Assembly: GCF_964340395.1 (NCBI RefSeq)
Contig: NC_135555.1
Coordinates: 12,636,746-12,648,745 of the forward strand
Length of the DNA stretch: 12,000 nt
Reading direction: 5' to 3'
Origin: Glandiceps talaboti
Taxonomy: Eukaryota > Hemichordata > Enteropneusta > Spengelidae
Shown: positions 1 through 9,330 of the stretch, one piece after another
Layout of the letters: every line of letters begins with the position of its first letter
Numbering within the stretch: position 1 is the first letter of the stretch
Program-made: the position numbers and the translations under genes
Notes under the pieces: model-generated
Told to the model about the DNA's origin: nothing
What the model saw: the letters and a program-made list of their open reading frames with translations, nothing else
Database searches by the model: none

Positions 1-444
1 GTAAAAAAATGCCAGGCAAAGCCTCTTTAATACTATTGTGTCTCTGCATATGAAGTGTCAGATAGTTGATATGCTAATTAGGTGTTCTGTCAAGGCAATT
101 GTACTTTTGTCATTCAAAATGTGTATATGGCCGAAAATTCATTTCATGTTTCACACTGTCCAGCAATCTTGCACAAAAGAATTGTGGCAATTTTTGAAGA
201 AGTGACATATAAACACTTAGAGTGTAGTGAATTTATATTTATCCTGGATCATTTTCCAACAGTTTCAAAGCATGTGAAGCCAAAACTGAAGCTAGGCTGC
301 TTATTTGTAACTCAATCTATTTGTATTGGCAACCTCTATTCTTACTGGTCCTCATTCATATGAAGGTGTGTACATACTCTGAATAACCACACTTCAGTAC
401 TGAATATAAACTCAGTGTATGTGTTTGTGTTTTTATTTCTACAG
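1..444 (+). other. SLC25A4/5/6: Intron of the ADP/ATP carrier gene (3' part)
   Basis: This is non-coding sequence upstream of the carrier exon. It ends in a T-rich tract and an ACAG acceptor at 441-444. In vertebrate ADP/ATP carrier genes the first intron falls right after the LLLQ of the first signature motif, before VQ. The exon here begins with Val-Gln, so this is probably the same intron. The first coding exon (first transmembrane helix and first carrier signature) lies before the window. The open frame at 82-363 has no recognisable domain and is taken as chance. Confidence 0.85.
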
Positions 445-1242
445 GTCCAAGATGCTTCATTACAAATAAAAGCTGATCAAAAATATAAGGGTATTGTCGA
501 TTGCTTCGTAAGAGTAACAAAGGAACAAGGATTCTCATCACTCTGGCGTGGTAACTTGGCTAACGTCATCAGATACTTCCCTACGCAAGCTCTTAATTTC
601 GCCTTCAAAGATAAATACAAGCAGATCTTTGTAGCTGGTATCGATAAGAAAACCCAATTCTGGCGCTTCTTCTTTGGTAACTTGGCATCTGGTGGTGCTG
701 CTGGTGCTACCTCACTCTGTTTCGTGTATCCCCTCGACTTCGCCAGAACACGTCTTGCTGCTGATGTCGGTAGAGGTGGTACAGAGAGACAATTCTCAGG
801 TCTTGGCAACTGTTTGAGCTCAATCTACAAATCTGATGGTCTACGTGGTCTCTATCGTGGTTTCAATGTATCTGTGCAAGGTATCATCATCTACCGTGCA
901 TCATACTTTGGTTGCTTCGACACCGCCAAATCATTCGTGCCAGCCAAGTACCAGAGGAACGTCATTCTGTCCTGGATGATTGCCCAGACCGTCACAGTAT
1001 GCTCGGGCATCCTTTCCTATCCATTTGACACCGTAAGAAGACGTATGATGATGCAGAGTGGTCGTGCCGATATTCTCTACAAAAACACCATTGATTGCTG
1101 GAGAAAGATCTACCAACAGGAGGGTGGCAGAGCATTCTTCAAGGGTGCTTTCTCCAATGTTCTCAGAGGTACCGGTGGTGCTTTGGTGCTTGTACTCTAC
1201 GATGAAATCCAGCACATTCTCAAACCCAAGAAGGAACAATAA
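445..1242 (+). CDS. SLC25A4/5/6: Mitochondrial ADP/ATP carrier (adenine nucleotide translocase), terminal coding exon
   Basis: The carrier swaps cytosolic ADP for matrix ATP across the inner mitochondrial membrane. The exon encodes 265 residues. The second and third mitochondrial-carrier signatures are at exon residues 96-101 (PLDFAR) and 193-198 (PFDTVR). The ADP/ATP-carrier hallmark RRRMMM is at 198-203. The matrix-helix glycine motifs are also present: EQG...LWRG near 27-36, DGLRGLYRG at 131-139 and EGGRAFFKG at 226-234. The first signature belongs to the upstream exon; adding its roughly 35 residues gives about 300, the usual length. The start of the exon is set by the CTACAG acceptor at 439-444 and by homology at Val-Gln. 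The frame is open to TAA at 1240-1242 with no break. Vertebrate genes split this region into three exons; here it is one. The C-terminus ends in a short Lys-rich tail (KPKKEQ). Which vertebrate paralogue it matches cannot be decided, because the duplications there are recent. Confidence 0.97.
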   Translation, partial: VQDASLQIKADQKYKGIVDCFVRVTKEQGFSSLWRGNLANVIRYFPTQALNFAFKDKYKQIFVAGIDKKTQFWRFFFGNLASGGAAGATSLCFVYPLDFARTRLAADVGRGGTERQFSGLGNCLSSIYKSDGLRGLYRGFNVSVQGIIIYRASYFGCFDTAKSFVPAKYQRNVILSWMIAQTVTVCSGILSYPFDTVRRRMMMQSGRADILYKNTIDCWRKIYQQEGGRAFFKGAFSNVLRGTGGALVLVLYDEIQHILKPKKEQ

Positions 1243-1399
1243 ATGTACAATGCACCCTCGACCAGCATTCTATTTAAAAATTGACACGAACTGTGTGGAA
1301 CTTGTGAAAAAAAAATGGTATGAACTGAGTGGACCTTTTTTGAGAGACTGTAATTTAAAAGCAAAGCCCTGAACTTCTTTACAGGGGGTAGAATTTATT

Positions 1400-1451
1400 G
1401 CACAGGTTCACAAACTGTGTTACATAAAAATGTCAGTTTGTGAACCTGTGC
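1400..1451 (+). repeat. Perfect 18-bp inverted repeat (hairpin) in the carrier 3' UTR
   Basis: Arms 1400-1417 (GCACAGGTTCACAAACTG) and 1434-1451 are perfect reverse complements around a 16-nt loop. The loop itself holds ACAT/ATGT that can pair further. It lies about 160 nt after the stop codon and upstream of the poly(A) signal, so it should be transcribed in the mature mRNA. It could be a regulatory stem, a small-RNA precursor or a remnant of a short inverted-repeat transposon. Confidence 0.8.
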
Positions 1452-1637
1452 ATAATTTGAATTTTGTAATAATATATGTAGACAAATGAAGAAATAATTG
1501 TGTGTACGTCTGCCATAGTTTAAAAACCAATCAGGATCCTGAGGTGTGTATTGCTAAAATACCGGTATTTTATCACAACAGCGTGTCTTCATAATCTTGA
1601 GTGAGTGTATTGATCATAGTGTTGCGGAAAGCATAAC

Positions 1638-1643
1638 AATAAA
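1638..1643 (+). terminator. SLC25A4/5/6: Poly(A) signal AATAAA of the carrier gene
   Basis: A canonical AATAAA is followed at once by a GT-rich stretch (about 1644-1680, with repeated TGTGTA and TTTGTAACTGTGT), the usual downstream element. This places the 3' end of the mRNA near 1660 and gives a 3' UTR of about 420 nt. Another AATAAA at 1238-1243 overlaps the stop codon and is unlikely to be the main site. Confidence 0.7.
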
Positions 1644-1664
1644 ATGTGTAATGTGTATTTGTAA

Positions 1665-2758
1665 CTGTGTACTATGGTGTTTTTATTACTAGTAGTGGTC
1701 ACATTCCCTCTATCACATGATGTCAATTGTTATGTTAGATACTCGGACCAAGAAAACACTCGGGCGTGGGGTGGGGGTGCTTGCGTAACAATGATATTGG
1801 AAAAATATGCTGAGAAGTGAGATGGACTTGTGATATGAACCCTTTGTAATTATGATTTGAGCCATGGTATGGGAAGGGTGATGTGACGATTGAGAGCTGT
1901 AACAAATCTGAGGCAACATAAGGCTCTTTAGTTTGTTGTAATCAAATATATGACAATGTTTGGTGCAAGAGTAGTTCAAATATTAATTTCATACCAATAC
2001 CTACTGAGTTTGTCCATTAGTTGTGGATGTGTTGCAGATTGCCAGTCCTGAGGTCTTTGGATTCAATTAACTGATTTTGTCGTCCTGCGAAAAGAGCTAG
2101 TGTGTCAGGGAGGTGGGGTGGCTATAGTTTCTGTACTCGTGCTCTCTGACTAATTATTGACAGCCACTTGCCATAGAAGAGGCTGTGACTTATGACCGTC
2201 AAAAGCTTGAACATACTGTTCTAGAATTCAAGATGGGAACATTGAAATGAGTGGCCTGCAACAGGGAGGAGTTGCTATTTAAGTCATGTCCATAGTGAAA
2301 AGGTTAGCAGTGTATTTAACCCCCCCCCCCCCCCCCCCCCCATGTGTTCATCAACTTGAACTCCAATGGATATGTAGAGAGGGAAATGTAGGTGACCTAT
2401 TACATGCCAAGGACGAGGAATCCCATGAAATGCCATCTGGAGTATCCCATAACGAATCACCATCCTGCCACTCTAAGAAGTTAAATATTGAATTTTCTGT
2501 ATATTGCTGATACATGTTGCATGATTGCAGCGCCCTCTGTGTTCTACAGTTACTGTGCATAATTTTGAATACCATCCTTTTAGTACAGTCAGCAATTTTG
2601 AAATAATTGACCAGTGCTATTTAAACAAAACCTCACTTGTATTGTATTGTATTGTACAAGGAAGCATAGATAAAAAAAATTTCCAATGTTCTCATGACAT
2701 GAAATGAGACATTCGTGAACATCTGGAATTCTTAGAAATTTTGACTTGTTACCAATGG
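1665..2758. other. Intergenic stretch, no gene seen
   Basis: The region lies between the carrier 3' end and the first clear repeat. The small open frames on either strand show no known domain, signal or conserved motif. A G-rich patch near 1764-1781 and the poly-C tract at 2320-2341 are the only marked compositional features. Confidence 0.6.
2320..2341. repeat. Poly-C tract of 22 bases
   Basis: An uninterrupted run of 22 C lies between AT-rich flanks. The complementary strand is a run of 22 G, able in principle to form a G-quadruplex. Length is likely polymorphic and is also prone to assembly error. Confidence 0.95.
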
Positions 2759-2945
2759 CAATCTAAGACTATGTATGACACTTCGTGATCTATCAATGAA
2801 CAGTTGATGTAATTACATTCACAGTAGGCTGGCAGAGGCTCTGTGGACAGACAATCTAAGACTATGTATGACATGTTGTGATTCATCAATGGACAATTGA
2901 TGTAATTACACTCGCAATAGGGTGGCATCTCTGATAGTGTATTGG
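2759..2945. repeat. Two-copy tandem repeat, unit 93 bp
   Basis: The motif CAATCTAAGACTATGTATGA starts at 2759 and again at 2852. The two copies also share TTGATGTAATTACA and a GGTGGCAT/GGCTGGCA block, with scattered differences. A related single copy lies at 11146-11240 and a weaker one near 4136-4240. It is therefore an interspersed family with one local tandem duplication. No coding role is apparent. Confidence 0.85.
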
Positions 2946-3206
2946 GTTCACCAACCAAGAAAGCATGGTTCAGTCTGAGAACACCCCCATGTAGTGTTTT
3001 GTATTTGTAGACATTCGATATGTGCGAGCAACTACATGCTGATAACTACCTGGCTGGATTTACCAAATGCTCTTCCCAAACGTATGCCATTGCATATGTG
3101 CAAACATACTTCCGTAGCGTGAGCACCTAAACTGGTTGGACCTTGGGCTTTAACTTCCTGTGATTTTCAAGGGTTTCTAGTGTTTTCACTTTGTTGATTC
3201 CCGGGT

Positions 3207-3516
3207 AATTACAACTCTGGTAATCAAGCCTTCGGTTTAATACTGAGATAGACGCAAACTAGTATATCTATTGTTCTTCAATGCGGTAGATCACACAAGT
3301 GGGTGATAGCGGTTCCTCTGTTGTATGATTCTAATCACCCTGTGATCAAGATAGTGTAAACATTGGAATTACTAAAACAGTACACTGCAAGTTCATGGAA
3401 CTCTGACGCCTCCCTACTTAGACATTCATGCAATAGCTTATCACTGCTCATTCAACATGTTGCAACAACAGTTTTAGTTTGTGTGTGTCATGGTAAACCA
3501 AAGACCAGAGTAATAC
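3207..3516 (+). repeat. Interspersed repeat, copy A
   Basis: This segment matches, in reverse orientation, positions 8200-8540. Shared blocks in order are CTCTGGTAATCAAGCC, GCAAACTAG, GGGTGATAGCGGTTCC, CACCCTGTGATCAA, TAGTGTAAACATT, GCAAGTTCATGGAACT, GCCTCCCTACT, TAGCTTATCACTGCT and TTTTAGTTTGTGT. Identity drops gradually at both ends, so borders are approximate. No long open frame, terminal repeat or Pol III box is evident, so it looks like a non-autonomous element of unknown class. Confidence 0.85.
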
Positions 3517-3820
3517 ATCTGTATAAACCAAGGCACAAACCAAACTATTGATCACTTTGATGTGTATTAGTTTCACCATGATTGCTCCATAGGTGTCACC
3601 GTGTGTGTATTTGTTTTACCATTGACCACCCTATCAACATCAATGGTTTGTGTACTAGTATGTTACACCATGGTTCATGGGTTGGGAAGAAGGCATTATG
3701 TTCATTGGTTCCGTTATTAGACACACTGATGTGGCTGAATACTCCTAACAAATGTTTTGTTGATCTTTCAATTTCTCTAATATAAATGTCATACAGGTGT
3801 TCCTACTCCCTATTTCATGC

Positions 3821-4138
3821 TAGTGTTCACTGGCTTTGTTTGAGACAACTACACAAAAACCATTAAGAAACTACACATGCTATACTTTAAGATAGTAAGA
3901 TGGAATGAATACAGTTTTTCTTATGACATTTTATCTAAATGAAATAGACTAACATGCCATTATGCAGACATCAAAATATTGGTGTCTGTGGCTATAGTTG
4001 CAGTATGTTTATATGGTTTATTTCATTTTTAGATAAAATGTAGCAAGGAATTGCAATTTTGCTGTTCTAAAGAGTAGGATGTGCAGTTTTTTAATGGTTT
4101 CTGTGTGGTTGCATCAAACAGAGCCAGTGACTATTACC
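3821..4138. repeat. Large imperfect palindrome (foldback element), about 320 bp
   Basis: The left half (3821-3975) reads as the reverse complement of the right half (3980-4138). Paired blocks include CACTGGCTTTGTTTGA with TCAAACAGAGCCAGTG, AACCATTAAGAAACTACACAT with ATGTGCAGTTTTTTAATGGTTT, and ACATTTTATCTAAATGAAATA with its partner near 4021-4041. The centre is CAGACATC/GGTGTCTG around 3976. Small indels between the halves show it is old. It resembles a MITE-like foldback transposon. Confidence 0.85.
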
Positions 4139-4289
4139 AGACTAAACTACGACTATGACATGTTGTGATCCAGAATATGCACATTCATGTTATATCATAA
4201 CATGTAACAGGCAGTATATTCAGATAGGGTGATTGTGTCATAATACTCATGGGGTGTTCAGAACTAGAAGAACAATCAAGGCATGATTA

Positions 4290-4387
4290 TTACACTGCAG
4301 ATTGTTTCATGTATATTATTATTCTTGTTGTAATTATATTTGAGCATTAAACTTCACACTTGGGTAAAATAACTTTGACTTTGACTT
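4290..4387 (+). mobile_element. Possible 3' tail of a LINE-type retroposon
   Basis: An A/T-rich stretch ends in a short direct repeat (AACTTTGACTTTGACTT, 4371-4387). Simple-repeat tails of this kind are common at 3' ends of CR1/L2-like non-LTR elements in invertebrates. No reverse-transcriptase coding sequence is present, so this would be a heavily 5'-truncated copy. The call rests only on the tail. Confidence 0.3.
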
Positions 4388-4426
4388 CAGACTACACAGA
4401 CAACACAAAGTATAAAATAAGACATG

Positions 4427-4432
4427 TTTATT
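4427..4432 (-). terminator. DDX1: Probable poly(A) signal of DDX1
   Basis: TTTATT on the + strand reads AATAAA on the - strand, about 330 nt past the DDX1 stop. It is followed on the - strand by a GT-rich stretch (TTTGTGTTGTCTGTGTAG, about 4390-4407). This would end the helicase mRNA near 4405 and leave about 2.7 kb between the two genes. An AATAAA at 4788-4793 lies inside the coding part of the last exon and is an alternative only if that exon is spliced differently. Confidence 0.5.
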
Positions 4433-4594
4433 TCCTGCTATATCATGGATTGTTACAGGTTGTTTACAATTGCCCCCACAACTTGTGACAAACAACACCG
4501 CACAGAGTTCACTATTTCCTTTGTATCACGATTGTTATTGGATCAACATGCAGATCAGTGTCTACCCATTGGTAATGACACAAATGAAGTTAAT

Positions 4595-4652
4595 GCTAGG
4601 GAGTCTCACCCTATTCCTATACCTAACCCAACCTTAACCCTCACTCCCTAGC
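4595..4652. repeat. Telomere-like degenerate repeat between 10-bp inverted ends
   Basis: GCTAGGGAGT (4595-4604) and its perfect reverse complement ACTCCCTAGC (4643-4652) flank a C/T/A-rich core with CCTAACCC- and CTTAACCC-like units. It lies within the inferred DDX1 3' UTR. No target-site duplication is obvious. Confidence 0.7.
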
Positions 4653-4763
4653 TTGAACACAAACGTGTATCAATTGCACAGGCAGTCCACTGTTCTTCAT
4701 TCTTTTCAGGTTGTACTCTACCACATCAAAAGCAACAACATCAAGCAGACTGTTTGATGCAAT

Positions 4764-4891
4764 TTATAGTCCATAGAGAGTACTACTTTTATTACACAAA
4801 TGTAGAAATGATGTCTGGGCATCCCTCTCTAATTCTGCCAGTTCCTTGACTGTTGGTGCCAGTATATCAGCATGACCTTTATACAAACCAC
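4764..4891 (-). CDS. DDX1: DDX1 exon j, C-terminus
   Basis: The exon completes Gly, then codes for [31 protein letters not shown] and a tail [10 protein letters not shown] before TAA at 4766-4764. It matches the conserved YKGHVDILAPTVQELA...AQTSFLHL. Vertebrate DDX1 continues with a different tail (GYLPNQLF...). A GT donor directly after CATTT (GTGTAA, about 4795-4800) could instead lead to a further exon, but I found no GYLPNQ-like segment between here and 1250. Confidence 0.85.
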
Positions 4892-7800
4892 CTGTAAAAA
4901 AAAATCCACATCTATTAGTTCACTGAGATGGCTTGACACTCTAACAAAACTTTGCAGTGAACATCACACAATACCTTGTTTTTGTTAGACCATGGAAAAA
5001 AACATGCTTCATAGATATTTGAAAACAGTCCTAAGGTAACAAAAAACCTGCTAAAATGAGTTACCCAAATAATCTGAACTTGAGGAACAGCCAGTACTTT
5101 CTCTCTAAGATTTATGGGAACATTCTCTGTAATCATGTCACAAAGTGACATGATAAATAACAAACAGCGCCCTCTATCAAGACCCGACAGTTTGTAGTCG
5201 AAAGCTCTCAGCTTATCAAATTATGCTGTGGAGTATTGATTAAAATTGATTTCATTTGACAAATTTTGGAGAGAGATTTAAATAACATTGGTATCTGGGT
5301 AAACTCTACCCAAAATAGTGTTTATATTCGGTGACACAAATTAGTTTTATTATTATTGCTCTCCCTCACCTGTCATCCTTCTCTTTGCCCCATATGTTAC
5401 CTTCCCATCAAAATCATCCACTGGTATTTTCATATCAGGTTCAACCTGAGAGATAGTTACACCTAGGTGGTCTTCAATGTCGGCAAGAAGCTATAACAAA
5501 CAAAAACCAATTATTGTCGATTTTCCATTTCCAAATGTATTGTATGAGATGCAGTCAATATGTGATGAAGTCTTTTGTTGTTTTGTCTTTAGTACATTCC
5601 AAATAACATTTTTATCATGATGCCGTTGTCATTTAAATGTAATATTACGTTATCTGTGCTCCCCGGGTTGAGAGTGAGTGATTTTATAAAAGAAAGACTA
5701 TTGATAGAAATCCAGGGTATGGTCAGGTGACAACAATCCCCCAAGTAGTATATATACAACCCTCTGCGTGTACAGAATACATGGTGCTTTAAGGTGCGCA
5801 TTGCATCTTAGAACTGGCCTCAGGTCTATAGGTTCCCGGGGATTAGCACTGATTGAACTCTGACCTGCATTTCGTTGTACCAAATACAGCAACCTCCATA
5901 ATCTGTTAATTCAGTATTATGACATCCTCTACCACGACTTGGACATCCATGGTACCAAACCTGTACAGATTATAGCATTTCAATTAGTATGCTTGTGTAG
6001 TTTACAAGTATATTACACATTATTACATATTTACCAGTGATTATTTGCACCGATGTGAGCACATACTCATCATACTTGCACTGCAGTGCAATACCAAAAA
6101 CATTATTGCATACCTATATGCAAATTATATGCAAATGCTGAGTGAGTGTTCATATCGTGGGAAATGTACTATTGATTTCTGTAATAGTGATTTTCATTTT
6201 GACATTCATTCAATTTATACAATTTGGTTCTAATTACCTTTTCTGGTACTTGAGATACAAGTGAGATTGCTAAACCCATCCTGCAATGAAAGACAAATAA
6301 AACTATGAAACTGTTGCAAAGACAACTGAATCCTCTATTGGCTGCAGGGATATATATATCTTTCACTCAATCCTAGTTGCTACTTCTTTGTAAAGTTGGA
6401 CTCGGGGGTCCCTGACACAATTTCTTGGTTGGCTATGGTGAGAATGATTTGCTTGACAGCCACCCAACTATTCAAGCCTAATTGAAGGCTCCTTCCCTCC
6501 CTAGGGTATTCCATTAAGTAAGCAACTACAGACAAACAAAGTCTGGATATGGTAAGAGTCAGTGTACCATTAAGTACAAACTAATTACGTGACTGTTCAC
6601 AGTTACTTTATTTTATGCACAACTACCGGTACTCAATAGAGGAATAACTAGGTACTACACTGCAGTAACCTATAAACTTTTTCAATAAGACCAAACTGAC
6701 TCAGTAACATTACAGTAGGTCAACTGACCAATGATGATAAATTTGTTAGTTCATCTCCTAATATTATGTACTGAGAACCATGTCATTGATGAAGGGAACA
6801 AATTTTGATATTGTTTAATCTGAGTGGAAGCCATTCTGTACTAGACTAACCTGTCAGCTCTTCCAACACGGCCAATACGATGAACATAGTTGGACTTCTC
6901 ATCAGGCATGGTTACATTGATTACTGAAATCGTAATTTAGATTCAGGCATGATTACATTGATTACTGAAATCATAATTTTGATTCATTGCATAATTAATA
7001 TAAATGCACTACCATCAATACATAATATTATAGTCAAATAATGGTCATTACAATGAGACTGAAGTTGTCGTTAGTTGTTGAATCAAGGGACTGCAACATT
7101 TCTATCTCAAATCTGTACATGGATACAACTTGCATGTATTATATAGCACTGCCATTGTATTGGTAAACAATATTACTGATCATGCATAATACCATACAAT
7201 TATGAGAACGATCTATGATAATACATAATACTACATAACATAAACCCTATTATTCTAGCTTTTGACCCATTTGTCATTCATACTAATATACAGCAGTGAT
7301 CACTTTTACGACACCTACTAAACCATCAGTGATTACACTTCGTTATCATTTGATATTTATATATAATCCCATGAAATCAATGTTAGTTTTACGTCATAAT
7401 GCTCCGAGTATGATTCCGTGGACTAATACAAATTCGAGCCGGTAGGCGAGAATTTGTAGTTCGCGGAATCATACGAGGAGCATTATGACGTAAAACTAAC
7501 ATTGATTTCATGGAATTATATATTTATCACATAACTAAGTATTTCCCCTTATTTTTCTAAAATTTTAAATCGTATTTTACAAATACTGTATCATTTCATC
7601 GCACTATATTCTTCATCGTGTATTAAAAATTGGAGCCCGACGGCTATGCAAATTACATAATCGTGTGACCTGTCGCGAGGTCAAGCTTACCATGGTATCG
7701 GTCGCGGTCATTGTGTTCTGTGGTTTCTCAACCAAAATTATCGGTTATAACCTTGTGATGTACATGTAATATCGAACTTAGTTTAAAACGTAAGTAGAAT

Positions 7801-9264
7801 TTGTCTGAATACGACTTTTGTGTCGTCATTTTAATCATATTTTCTCGGGTTGTGTAAGTTCGGAGATCTGAGCTCGACGGAAAATCGGAAGTAAGCTTGC
7901 CGGCTGCTAGTGCTACATCGATATCTACGTGATTTTTATTATAAAATGTATCAAATAAAAATAAAAGTACCTCTACGTATCAAACTCATGCCATCCAACT
8001 TGGATATGTGTAACGTAATGTATGCATTTACGTTTTGAAAGCACGTAATTATTACGATAAACTTGATTGTAGCGTAGGATTGGCACGAACATTCGGAACA
8101 GTACGGAGAAAAAATAGTTCGGTAGAACAGGGGTGATATGCTCTGAAATCACCCCCTGTTTGACGTCACACAGTAGAAGATATGCACGTATTTATGTGAT
8201 AATACCCTGGTAATAGAGTCAATAGACACAAACTAAAATTATTGTCACAACATGTTGATACAGCAGTGATAAGCTATATGTTAATTTAATTATAGTCTGA
8301 GTAGGGAGGCATCTCTGAAAACAAGTTTATTGATAGTTCCAGGAACTTGCAGTACTTTGTTTTAGAACTTCTAATGTTTACACTATATTGATCACAGGGT
8401 GGTTAGCATTGTACATTTGTACAACAGTGGAACCGCTATCCCCCAGTTGGGCAATCTACCACATTGTACGAACAATACATTTAGTTTGCTTCTATCTTAT
8501 ATGTAATAAAGTAAAGGCTGGATTACCAGTGTTGTATACACCTTACACACACCTAGTAACACAACACTGACTACACTTACCATACGGTATACCCCTTACA
8601 TCAATACCTCTAGCAGCAACATCAGTACAGATCAGAAAGCGGACTTTATTCATCTAAAATGTGAATAGAATGAGTCACAGTAAACACTCTGTGCATCTCA
8701 AATAAATGTGATGAGAGACTGATACATGTATCTATAACAGCCTAGACTCATCAGGCTTCTAAAAATTTGATTGACTGAAAGATAGTTTTGAGAAAGACAG
8801 AGTCTACCCATGAGCAAAACAATACTAAATTTATGTCTTCTTGATAAAATGTCTAGCAACTTTGGAACACACTCTATACTCTACAAGGCCATGCTGATAC
8901 TTAAGTAGCTAGGCTATATTGACCTGTATGTAAATTGCAATTGAATTGAATAGGTTTATTTGTATTTCAAGGCCTCCAGCCCAATGTGTTAAGGTAGTTA
9001 TATTTCTGTAATAACAGGCAAAAAACCCAGATAAAAGCATCTCATACACTAAAGTACTAAAATCTTTAACTTAATGACTAATAATTTCCTGGCGACCCTG
9101 AAAAGCTTTATGTACAAATGGACACATTTTTGTCTGTAATGTCAACTTTGGATTGTAACAAGCAGTAAAAGTTACAGTTTTTTGGGATGCAATTTTTTGT
9201 TGAGTATTTTTGAGTATTTTGTGTGTAAATTGTAATATGTTTGTAGTTGCACACACACACACAC

Positions 9265-9330
<66 letters not shown>

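Larger units (their letters stand above)
7385..8170. other. CpG-dense intronic block
   Basis: By eye the block holds about 45 CpG dinucleotides in about 800 bp. The 480 bp just left of it (6901-7380) hold about five, and the 400 bp to its right very few. No long open frame is present. The sharp change suggests either a recently inserted DNA element that has not yet lost its CpGs or an unmethylated regulatory segment. Its left edge contains the large foldback and its right edge the short hairpin and CRE palindrome. Confidence 0.65.

Noticed and set aside
82-363. A 93-residue open frame upstream of the carrier exon
   Set aside because: It lies inside the intron, has no recognisable motif and does not match the first carrier exon, which should end in a signature followed by LLLQ.
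477-1239. Minus-strand open frames of 110 and 102 residues opposite the carrier exon
   Set aside because: They are antisense shadows of a strongly conserved coding exon and carry no domain of their own.
1238-1243. AATAAA overlapping the carrier stop codon as the main poly(A) signal
   Set aside because: It would leave almost no 3' UTR and lacks a downstream GT-rich element; the site at 1638 is better formed.
2759-2945. A CRISPR-like array
   Set aside because: There are only two long diverged copies with no short repeat-spacer pattern, in a clearly intron-bearing animal genome.
3125-3165. A minus-strand segment reading KPKVQPV-stop as a possible missing DDX1 C-terminal exon
   Set aside because: It does not resemble the GYLPNQLF-type tail, and no convincing acceptor of matching phase was found.
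6169-6366. A 65-residue minus-strand frame as a separate small gene
   Set aside because: It contains DDX1 exon g (MGLAISLV) with intron on both sides.
7355-8170. Helitron interpretation of the CpG-dense block, because of the hairpin near its right end
   Set aside because: The CTRR end expected about 10 nt after a Helitron hairpin is absent, and no TC start is clear.
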